A stretch of DNA of 64,000 bases, taken from assembly GCA_947652605.1 (NCBI GenBank), contig CANTFG010000283.1, positions 99,121 to 163,120 on the forward strand, in the 5' to 3' direction. This stretch comes from Elmis aenea (taxonomy: Eukaryota > Arthropoda > Insecta > Coleoptera > Elmidae). This document shows positions 53,072 to 64,000 of the stretch, piece after piece. A model generated the notes under the pieces. It was given only the letters and a program-made list of their open reading frames with translations. It made no database searches and was not told the DNA's origin. Each line of letters opens with the position of its first letter. Positions within the stretch are counted from its first letter, which is position 1. A program made the translations under genes and the position numbers.

Positions 53072-56000
53072 GTTTTGCATATGTCTTTCAATGAGCTGGT
53101 TTTAATTTTTAATAATTTCCTAAAAATGCCGTGCTTTAGTTAATACATGTGTTCCTTGAGCGACTATTTCGAAACAATTTTAATTATTGATTTGTATATC
53201 ACAGGAACAGTTTATCCATCGCCTCTTTACATGAATACAATTGTTTTGCATATGTCTTTCAATGAGCTGGTTTTAATTTTTAATAATTTCCTAAAAATAC
53301 CGTGCTTTAGTTAATACATATGTTCCTTGAGCGACTATTTCTACACAATTTTAATTATTGATTTGTATATCACAGGAACAGTTTATCCATCGCCTCTTTA
53401 CATGAATACAATTGTTTTGCATGTCTTTCAATGAGCTGGTTTTAATTTTTAATAATTTCCTAAAAATACCGTGCTTTAGTTAATACATATGTTCCTTGAG
53501 CGACTATTTCTAAACAATTTTAATTATTGATTTGTATATCACAGGAACAGTTTATCCATCGCCTCTTTACATGAATACAATTGTTTTGCATATGTCTTTC
53601 AATGAGCTGGTTTTAATTTTTAATAATTTCCTAAAAATGCCGTGCTTTAGTTAATACATGTGTTCCTTGAGCGACTATTTCGAAACAATTTTAATTATTG
53701 ATTTGTATATCACAGGAACAGTTTATCCATCGCCTCTTTACATGAATACAATTGTTTTGCATATGTCTTTCAATGAGCTGGTTTTAATTTTTAATAATTT
53801 CCTAAAAATACCGTGCTTTAGTTAATACATATGTTCCTTGAGCGACTATTTCGAAACAATTTTAATTATTGATTTGTATATCACAGAAACAGTTTATCCA
53901 TCGCCACTTTACATGAATACAATTGTTTTGCATATGTCTTTTAATGAGCTGGTTTAAATTTTTAATAATTTCCTAAAAATACCGTGCTTTAGTTAATACA
54001 TATGTTCCTTGAGCGACTATTTCGAAACAATTTTAATTATTGATTTGTATATCACAGAAACAGTTTATCCATCGCCTCTTTACATGAATACAATTGTTTT
54101 GCATATGTCTTTCAATGAGCTGGTTTTAATTTTTAATAATTTCCTAAAAATACCGTGCTTTAGTTAATACATATGTTTCTTGAGCGACTATTTCGAAACA
54201 ATTTTAATTATTGATTTGTATATCACAGGAACAGTTTATCCATCGCCTCTTTACATGAATACAATTGTTTTGCATATGTCTTTCAATGAGCTGGTTTTAA
54301 TTTTTAATAATTTCCTAAAAATACCGTGCTTTAGTTAATACATACATATGTTCCTTGAGCGACTATTTCTAAACAATTTTAATTATTGATTTGTATATCA
54401 CAGGAACAGTTTATCCATCGCCTCTTTACATGAATACAATTGTTTTGCATATGTCTTTCAATGAGCTGGTTTTAATTTTTAATAATTTCCTAAAAATACC
54501 GTGCTTTAGTTAATACATATGTTCCTTGAGCGACTATTTCGAAACAATTTTAATTATTGATTTGTATATCACAGAAACAGTTTATCCATCGCCTCTTTAC
54601 ATGAATACAATTGTTTTGCATATGTCTTTCAATGAGCTGGTTTTAATTTTTAATAATTTCCTAAAAATACCGTGCTTTAGTTAATACATACATATGTTCC
54701 TTGAGCGACTATTTCTAAACAATTTTAATTATTGATTTGTATATCACAGGAACAGTTTATCCATCGCCTCTTTACATGAATACAATTGTTTTGCATATGT
54801 CTTTCAATGAGCTGGTTTTAATTTTTAATAATTTCCTAAAAATACCGTGCTTTAGTTAATACATATGTTCCTTGAGCGACTATTTCTGAACAATTTTAAT
54901 TATTGATTTGTATATCACAGGAACAGTTTATCCATCGCTTCTTTACATGAATACAATTGTTTTGCATATGTCTTTCAATGAGCTGGTTTTAATTTTTAAT
55001 AATTTCCTAAAAATACCGTGCTTTAGTTAATACATATGTTCCTTGAGCGACTATTTCTAAACAATTTTAATTATTGATTTGTATATCACAGGAACAGTTT
55101 ATCCATCGCCTCTTTACATGAATACAATTGTTTTGCATATGTCTTTCAATGAGCTGGTTTTAATTTTTAATAATTTCCTAAAAATACCGTGCTTTAGTTA
55201 ATACATATGTTCCTTGAGCGACTATTTCGAAACAATTTCAATTATTGATTTGTATATCACAGAAACAGTTTATCCATCGCCTCTTTACATGAATACAATT
55301 GTTTTGCATATGTCTTTCAATGAGCTGGTTTTAATTTTTAATAATTTCCTAAAAATACCGTGCTTTAGTTAATACATATGTTCCTTGAGCGACTATTTCT
55401 AAACAATTTTAATTATTGATTTGTATATCACAGGAACAGTTTATCCATCGCCTCTTTACATGAATACAATTGTTTTGCATATGTCTTTCAATGAGCTGGT
55501 TTTAATTTTTAATAATTTCCTAAAAATGCCGTGCTTTAGTTAATACATGTGTTCCTTGAGCGACTATTTCGAAACAATTTTAATAATTGATTTGTATATC
55601 ACAGGAACAGTTTATCCATCGCCTCTTTACATGAATACAATTGTTTTGCATATGTCTTTCAATGAGCTGGTTTTAATTTTTAATAATTTCCTAAAAATGC
55701 CGTGCTTTAGTTAATACATGTGTTCCTTGAGCGACTATTTCGAAACAATTTTAATTATTGATTTGTATATCACAGGAACAGTTTATCCATCGCCTCTTTA
55801 CATGAATACAATTGTTTTGCATATGTCTTTCAATGAGCTGGTTTTAATTTTTAATAATTTCCTAAAAATACCGTGCTTTAGTTAATACATATGTTCCTTG
55901 AGCGACTATTTCTACACAATTTTAATTATTGATTTGTATATCACAGGAACAGTTTATCCATCGCCTCTTTACATGAATACAATTGTTTTGCATATGTCTT

Positions 56001-57020
56001 TCAATGAGCTGGTTTTAATTTTTAATAATTTCCTAAAAATACCGTGCTTTAGTTAATACATATGTTCCTTGAGCGACTATTTCTAAACAATTTTAATTAT
56101 TGATTTGTATATCACAGGAACAGTTTATCCATCGCCTCTTTACATGAATACAATTGTTTTGCATATGTCTTTCAATGAGCTGGTTTTAATTTTTAATAAT
56201 TTCCTAAAAATGCCGTGCTTTAGTTAATACATGTGTTCCTTCAGCGACTATTTCGAAACAATTTTAATTATTGATTTGTATATCACAGGAACAGTTTATC
56301 CATCGCCTCTTTACATGAATACAATTGTTTTGCATATGTCTTTCAATGAGCTGGTTTTAATTTTTAATAATTTCCTAAAAATACCGTGCTTTAGTTAATA
56401 CATATGTTCCTTGAGCGACTATTTCGAAACAATTTTAATTATTGATTTGTATATCACAGAAACAGTTTATCCATCGCCACTTTACATGAATACAATTGTT
56501 TTGCATATGTCTTTTAATGAGCTGGTTTAAATTTTTAATAATTTCCTAAAAATACCGTGCTTTAGTTAATACATATGTTCCTTGAGCGACTATTTCGAAA
56601 CAATTTTAATTATTGATTTGTATATCACAGAAACAGTTTATCCATCGCCTCTTTACATGAATACAATTGTTTTGCATATGTCTTTCAATGAGCTGGTTTT
56701 AATTTTTAATAATTTCCTAAAAATACCGTGCTTTAGTTAATACATATGTTTCTTGAGCGACTATTTCGAAACAATTTTAATTATTGATTTGTATATCACA
56801 GGAACAGTTTATCCATCGCCTCTTTACATGAATACAATTGTTTTGCATATGTCTTTCAATGAGCTGGTTTTAATTTTTAATAATTTCCTAAAAATACCGT
56901 GCTTTAGTTAATACATACATATGTTCCTTGAGCGACTATTTCTAAACAATTTTAATTATTGATTTGTATATCACAGGAACAGTTTATCCATCGCCTCTTT
57001 ACATGAATACAATTGTTTTG
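53072..57020. repeat. Satellite B duplication with a 15-monomer offset (about 2573 bp)
   Basis: Roughly 53072-54450 matches 55640-57020. TATGTTTCTTG is at 54172 and 56745, the CATACATATG insertion at 54341 and 56914, CGCCAC at 53902 and 56475, and CTACACAATT at 53341 and 55912. The offset is 2573 bp (15 x 171 plus two 4-bp insertions), or 2571 bp before the monomer with a 2-bp deletion at 53414. The match ends after about eight monomers. Confidence 0.78.
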
Positions 57021-60000
57021 CATATGTCTTTCAATGAGCGGGTTTTAATTTTTAATAATTTCCTAAAAATACCGTGCTTTAGTTAATACATATGTTCCTT
57101 GAGCGACTATTTCTAAACAATTTTAATTATTGATTTGTATATCACAGGAACAGTTTATCCATCGCCTCTTTACATGAATACAATTGTTTTGCATATGTCT
57201 TTCAATGAGCTGGTTTTAATTTTTAATAATTTCCTAAAAATACCGTGCTTTAGTTAATACATATGTTCCTTGAGCGACTATTTCTAAACAATTTTAATTA
57301 TTGATTTGTATATCACAGGAACAGTTTATCCATCGCCTCTTTACATGAATACAATTGTTTTGCATATGTCTTTCAATGAGCTGGTTTTAATTTTTAATAA
57401 TTTCCTAAAAATACCGTGCTTTAGTTAATACATATGTTCCTTGAGCGACTATTTCGAAACAATTTCAATTATTGATTTGTATATCACAGAAACAGTTTAT
57501 CCATCGCCTCTTTACATGAATACAATTGTTTTGCATATGTCTTTCAATGAGCTGGTTTTAATTTTTAATAATTTCCTAAAAATACCGTGCTTTAGTTAAT
57601 ACATATGTTCCTTGAGCGACTATTTCTAAACAATTTTAATTATTGATTTGTATATCACAGGAACAGTTTATCCATCGCCTCTTTACATGAATACAATTGT
57701 TTTGCATATGTCTTTCAATGAGCTGGTTTTAATTTTTAATAATTTCCTAAAAATGCCGTGCTTTAGTTAATACATGTGTTCCTTGAGCGACTATTTCGAA
57801 ACAATTTTAATAATTGATTTGTATATCACAGGAACAGTTTATCCATCGCCTCTTTACATGAATACAATTGTTTTGCATATGTCTTTCAATGAGCTGGTTT
57901 TAATTTTTAATAATTTCCTAAAAATACCGTGCTTTAGTTAATACATATGTTCCTTGAGCGACTATTTCGAAACAATTTTAATTATTGATTTGTATATCAC
58001 AGAAACAGTTTATCCATCGCCACTTTACATGAATACAATTGTTTTGCATATGTCTTTTAATGAGCTGGTTTAAATTTTTAATAATTTCCTAAAAATACCG
58101 TGCTTTAGTTAATACATATGTTCCTTGAGCGACTATTTCGAAACAATTTTAATTATTGATTTGTATATCACAGAAACAGTTTATCCATCGCCTCTTTACA
58201 TGAATACAATTGTTTTGCATATGTCTTTCAATGAGTTGGTTTTAATTTTCAATAATTTCCTAAAAATACCGTGCTTTAGTTAATACATGTGTTCCTTGAG
58301 CGACTATTTCGAAACAATTTTAATTATTGATTTGTATATCACAGGAACAGTTTATCCATCGCCTCTTTACATGAATACAATTGTTTTGCATATGTCTTTC
58401 AATGAGCTGGTTTTAATTTTTAATAATTTCCTAAAAATGCCGTGCTTTAGTTAATACATGTGTTCCTTGAGCGACTATTTCGAAACAATTTTAATTATTG
58501 ATTTGTATATCACAGGAACAGTTTATCCATCGCCTCTTTACATGAATACAATTGTTTTGAATATGTCTTTCAATGAGCTGGTTTTAATTTTTAATAATTT
58601 CCTAAAAATACTGTGCTTTAGTTAATACATATGTTCCTTGAGCGACTATTTCTACACAATTTTAATTATTGATTTGTATATCACAGGAACAGTTTATCCA
58701 TCGCATCTTTACATGAATACAATTGTTTTGCATATGTCTTTCAATGAGCTGGTTTTAATTTTTAATAATTTCCTAAAAATACCGTGCTTTAGTTAATACA
58801 TATGTTCCTTGAGCGACTATTTCTAAACAATTTTAATTATTGATTTGTATATCACAGGAACAGTTTATCCATCGCCTCTTTACATGAATACAATTGTTTT
58901 GCATATGTCTTTCAATGAGCTGGTTTTAATTTTTAATAATTTCCTAAAAATGCCGTGCTTTAGTTAATACATGTGTTCCTTGAGCGACTATTTCGAAACT
59001 ATTTTAATTATTGATTTGTATATCACAGGAACAGTTTATCCATCGCCTCTTTACATGAATACAATTGTTTTGCATATGTCTTTCAATGAGCTGGTTTTAA
59101 TTTTTAATAATTTCCTAAAAATACCGTGCTTTAGTTAATACATATGTTCCTTGAGCGACTATTTCGAAACAATTTTAATTATTGATTTGTATATCACAGA
59201 AACAGTTTATCCATCGCCACTTTACATGAATACAATTGTTTTGCATATGTCTTTTAATGAGCGGGTTTTAATTTTTAATAATTTCCTAAAAATACCGTGC
59301 TTTAGTTAATACATATGTTCCTTGAGCGACTATTTCTAAACAATTTTAATTATTGATTTGTATATCACAGGAACAGTTTATCCATCGCCTCTTTACATGA
59401 ATACAATTGTTTTGCATATGTCTTTCAATGAGCTGGTTTTAATTTTTAATAATTTCCTAAAAATACCGTGCTTTAGTTAATACATATGTTCCTTGAGCGA
59501 CTATTTCTAAACAATTTTAATTATTGATTTGTATATCACAGGAACAGTTTATCCATCGCCTCTTTACATGAATACAATTGTTTTGCATATGTCTTTCAAT
59601 GAGCTGGTTTTAATTTTTAATAATTTCCTAAAAATACCGTGCTTTAGTTAATACATATGTTCCTTGAGCGACTATTTCGAAACAATTTCAATTATTGATT
59701 TGTATATCACAGAAACAGTTTATCCATCGCCTCTTTACATGAATACAATTGTTTTGCATATGTCTTTCAATGAGCTGGTTTTAATTTTTAATAATTTCCT
59801 AAAAATACCGTGCTTTAGTTAATACATATGTTCCTTGAGCGACTATTTCTAAACAATTTTAATTATTGATTTGTATATCACAGGAACAGTTTATCCATCG
59901 CCTCTTTACATGAATACAATTGTTTTGCATATGTCTTTCAATGAGCTGGTTTTAATTTTTAATAATTTCCTAAAAATGCCGTGCTTTAGTTAATACATGT

Positions 60001-61520
60001 GTTCCTTGAGCGACTATTTCGAAACAATTTTAATAATTGATTTGTATATCACAGGAACAGTTTATCCATCGCCTCTTTACATGAATACAATTGTTTTGCA
60101 TATGTCTTTCAATGAGCTGGTTTTAATTTTTAATAATTTCCTAAAAATACCGTGCTTTAGTTAATACATATGTTCCTTGAGCGACTATTTCGAAACAATT
60201 TTAATTATTGATTTGTATATCACAGAAACAGTTTATCCATCGCCACTTTACATGAATACAATTGTTTTGCATATGTCTTTTAATGAGCTGGTTTAAATTT
60301 TTAATAATTTCCTAAAAATACCGTGCTTTAGTTAATACATATGTTCCTTGAGCGACTATTTCGAAACAATTTTAATTATTGATTTGTATATCACAGAAAC
60401 AGTTTATCCATCGCCTCTTTACATGAATACAATTGTTTTGCATATGTCTTTCAATGAGTTGGTTTTAATTTTCAATAATTTCCTAAAAATACCGTGCTTT
60501 AGTTAATACATGTGTTCCTTGAGCGACTATTTCGAAACAATTTTAATTATTGATTTGTATATCACAGGAACAGTTTATCCATCGCCTCTTTACATGAATA
60601 CAATTGTTTTGCATATGTCTTTCAATGAGCTGGTTTTAATTTTTAATAATTTCCTAAAAATGCCGTGCTTTAGTTAATACATGTGTTCCTTGAGCGACTA
60701 TTTCGAAACAATTTTAATTATTGATTTGTATATCACAGGAACAGTTTATCCATCGCCTCTTTACATGAATACAATTGTTTTGAATATGTCTTTCAATGAG
60801 CTGGTTTTAATTTTTAATAATTTCCTAAAAATACTGTGCTTTAGTTAATACATATGTTCCTTGAGCGACTATTTCTACACAATTTTAATTATTGATTTGT
60901 ATATCACAGGAACAGTTTATCCATCGCCTCTTTACATGAATACAATTGTTTTGCATATGTCTTTCAATGAGCTGGTTTTAATTTTTAATAATTTCCTAAA
61001 AATACCGTGCTTTAGTTAATACATATGTTCCTTGAGCGACTATTTCTAAACAATTTTAATTATTGATTTGTATATCACAGGAACAGTTTATCCATCGCCT
61101 CTTTACATGAATACAATTGTTTTGCATATGTCTTTCAATGAGCTGGTTTTAATTTTTAATAATTTCCTAAAAATGCCGTGCTTTAGTTAATACATGTGTT
61201 CCTTGAGCGACTATTTCGAAACTATTTTAATTATTGATTTGTATATCACAGGAACAGTTTATCCATCGCCTCTTTACATGAATACAATTGTTTTGCATAT
61301 GTCTTTCAATGAGCTGGTTTTAATTTTTAATAATTTCCTAAAAATACCGTGCTTTAGTTAATACATATGTTCCTTGAGCGACTATTTCGAAACAATTTTA
61401 ATTATTGATTTGTATATCACAGAAACAGTTTATCCATCGCCACTTTACATGAATACAATTGTTTTGCATATGTCTTTTAATGAGCGGGTTTTAATTTTTA
61501 ATAATTTCCTAAAAATACCG
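55100..61520. repeat. Satellite B 13-mer higher-order repeat, 2223 bp, about three copies
   Basis: Independent rare variants recur at the same spacing. AATTTCAATT is at 55234, 57461 and 59684. AATAATTG in place of AATTATTG is at 55581, 57808 and 60031. GCGGGTTTT is at 57039, 59261 and 61484. GAATATGTC is at 58559 and 60782. The spacing is 2222-2223 bp (13 x 171), or 2227 bp where a 4-bp insertion is included. Whole 13-monomer blocks were therefore amplified. Confidence 0.85.
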
Positions 61521-64000
61521 TGCTTTAGTTAATACATATGTTCCTTGAGCGACTATTTCGAAACAATTTTAATTATTGATTTGTATATCACAGAAACAGT
61601 TTATCCATCGCCTCTTTACATGAATACAATTGTTTTGCATATGTCTTTCAATGAGTTGGTTTTAATTTTTAATAATTTCCTAAAAATACCGTGCTTTAGT
61701 TAATACATGTGTTCCTTGAGCGACTATTTCTAAACAATTTTAATTATTGATTTGTATATCACAGGAACAGTTTATCCATCGCCTCTTTACATGAATACAA
61801 TTGTTTTGCATATGTCTTTCAATGAGCTGGTTTTAATTTTTAATAATTTCCTAAAAATGCCGTGCTTTAGTTAATACATATGTTCCTTGAGCGACTATTT
61901 CGAAACAATTTTAATTATTGATTTGTATATCACAGGAACAGTTTATCCATCGCCTCTTTACATGAATACAATTGTTTTGCATATGTCTTTCAATGAGCTG
62001 GTTTTAATTTTTAATAATTTCCTAAAAATACCGTGCTTTAGTTAATACATATGTTCCTTGAGCGACTATTTCTACACAATTTTAATTATTGATTTGTATA
62101 TCACAGGAACAGTTTATCCATCGCCTCTTTACATGAATACAATTGTTTTGCATATGTCTTTCAATGAGCTGGTTTTAATTTTTAATAATTTCCTAAAAAT
62201 ACCGTGCTTTAGTTAATACATATGTTCCTTGAGCGACTATTTCGAAACAATTTTAATTATTGATTTGTATATCACAGGAACAGTTTATCCATCGCCTCTT
62301 TACATGAATACAATTGTTTTGCATATGTCTTTCAATGAGCTGGTTTTAATTTTTAATAATTTCCTAAAAATACCGTGCTTTAGTTAATACATATGTTCCT
62401 TGAGCAACTATTTCTAAACAATTTTAATTATTAATTTGTATATCACAGGAATTTATCCATCGCTTCTTTACATGAATACAATTGTTTTGCATATGTCTTT
62501 CAATGAGCTGGTTTTAATTTTTAATAATTTCCTAAAAATACCGTGCTTTAGTTAATACATATGTTCCTTGAGCGACTATTTCTAAACAATTTTAATTATT
62601 GATTTGTATATCACAGGAACAATTTATCCATCGCTTCTTTACATGAATACAATTGTTTTGCATATGTCTTTCAATGAGCTGGTTTTAATTTTTAATAATT
62701 TCCTAAAAATACCGTGCTTTAGTTAATACATATGTTCCTTGAGCAACTATTTCTAAACAATTTTAATTATTGATTTGTATATCACAGGAACAGTTTATCC
62801 ATCGCCTCTTTACATGAATACAATTGTTTTGCATATGTCTTTCAATGAGCTGGTTTTAATTTTTAATAATTTCCTAAAAATACCGTGCTTTAGTTAATAC
62901 ATATGTTCCTTGAGCGACTATTTCGAAACAATTTCAATTATTGATTTGTATATCACAGGAACAGTTTATCCATCGCCTCTTTACATTACTACAATTGTTT
63001 TGCATATGTCTTTCAAAGAGCTGGTTTTTAATTTTTAATAATTTCCTAAAAATACCGTGCTTTAGTTAATACATATGTTCCTTGAGCGAATATTTCGAAA
63101 CAATTTCATTTATTGATTTGTATATCACAGGAACAGTTTATCCATCGCCTCTTTACATGAATACAATTGTTTTGCATATGTCTTTCAATGAGCTGGTTTT
63201 AATTTTTAATAATTTCCTAAAAATACCGTGCTTTAGTTAATACATATGTTCCTTGAGCGACTATTTCGAAACAATTTTAATTATTGATTTGTATATCACA
63301 GGAACAGTTTATCCATCGCCTCTTTACATGAATACAATTGTTTTGCATATGTCTTTCAATGAGCTGGTTTTAGATTTTAATAATTTCCTAAAAATACCGT
63401 GCTTTAGTTAATACATATGTTCCTTGAGCGACTAATCGAAACAATTTCAATTATTGATTTGTATATCACAGAAACAGTTTATCCATCGCCTCTTTACATG
63501 AATACAATTGTTTTGCATATGTCTTTCAATGAGCTGGTTTTAATTTTTAATAATTTCCTAAAAATACCGTGCTTTAGTTAATACATATGTTCCTTGAGCG
63601 ACTATTTCTAAACAATTTTAATTATTGATTTGTATATCACAGGAACAATTTATCCATCGCTTCTTTACATGAATACAATTGTTTTGCATATGTCTTTCAA
63701 TGAGCTGGTTTTAATTTTTAATAATTTCCTAAAAATACCGTGCTTTAGTTAATACATATGTTCCTTGAGCGACTATTTCTAAACAATTTTAATTATTGAT
63801 TTGTATATCACAGGAACAATTTATCCATCGCTTCTTTACATGAATACAATTGTTTTGCATATGTCTTTCAATGAGCTGGTTTTAATTTTTAATAATTTCC
63901 TAAAAATACCGTGCTTTAGTTAATACATATGTTCCTTGAGCGACTATTTCGAAACAATTTTAATTATTGATTTGTATATCACAGAAACAGTTTATCCATC

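Larger units (their letters stand above)
53072..64000. repeat. Satellite B: 171-bp tandem array, about 64 monomers
   Basis: Monomers starting GTTTTGCATATG lie at 53072, 53243, 53414, 53583 and 53754 and so on to the window end, spaced 171 bp apart from small indels. Every copy is in the same orientation. Diagnostic positions include AAATGCCG/AAATACCG, ACATGTGTT/ACATATGTT, TTTCGAAAC/TTTCTAAAC/TTTCTACAC, CAGGAAC/CAGAAAC and CGCCTC/CGCCAC/CGCTTC. Some copies have a 4-bp CATA insertion. The monomer is unrelated to satellite A by eye. The 171-bp length equals that of primate alpha satellite, but the sequence does not resemble it. No conserved frame. The array runs off the right edge of the window. 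Confidence 0.97.

Noticed and set aside
1..64000. CRISPR arrays suggested by the many regular direct repeats
   Set aside because: The repeats are contiguous with no unique spacers, periods are 150 and 171 bp, and the context is eukaryotic transposons.
53072..64000. Alpha satellite, because the monomer is 171 bp
   Set aside because: Only the length agrees. There is no sequence resemblance to primate alpha satellite, and the neighbouring transposase remnants point to an arthropod.
53072..64000. An internal half-monomer duplication in satellite B, from the similar CATATGTCTTTC...TGAGC and CATATGTTCC...TGAGC segments
   Set aside because: The offsets between matching pieces drift (68, 65, 78 bp) and the rest is AT-rich, so chance similarity is as good an explanation.

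Overview
This window is eukaryotic, non-coding heterochromatin: two unrelated AT-rich satellite arrays separated by about 5 kb of nested transposable-element sequence. I found no intact gene, tRNA, rRNA or CRISPR array. The only recognisable coding remnants are broken transposase pieces. They resemble the IS630/Tc1/mariner-type transposases common in arthropods (WPPRSPDLTPID core, ITPEML, LCVE). With the base composition and the many TACAGGGTGT inverted-repeat ends, this suggests an insect, possibly a beetle. The species cannot be fixed from the sequence.

Layout. (1) 1-48020: satellite A, a 150-bp monomer in about 320 head-to-tail copies. It has two main monomer classes plus a contracted 141-bp form. 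They are arranged in 291-bp dimers, 7-mers of 1041/1032/1023 bp, an 11-mer of 1650 bp, a 13-mer of 1950 bp, and a 601-bp 4-mer at the right edge. Blocks of several kb are duplicated at distances of about 5-8 kb. (2) about 48020-53071: a composite element with matching inverted ends (tip AAGGTCCGTCACC). The left end is swollen by a 147-bp tandem array that the right end lacks. Inside are an unidentified GC-richer island, a 567-bp inverted-repeat element, and a 1.9-kb giant palindrome (50427-52334) built from the 3' end of a transposase gene and bounded by TACAGGG/CCCTGTA. (3) 53072-64000: satellite B, a 171-bp monomer in about 64 copies, with a 13-mer (2223 bp) higher-order repeat and an older shift of about 2573 bp.

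How it fits together. No pathway is encoded. The logic is structural: unequal exchange and amplification inside the two arrays, and a foldback-type element sitting exactly at their junction. One terminus of that element is itself starting to behave like a satellite. The window most likely comes from pericentromeric or other constitutive heterochromatin. That placement is inference, and some long-range copy structure could be affected by assembly.
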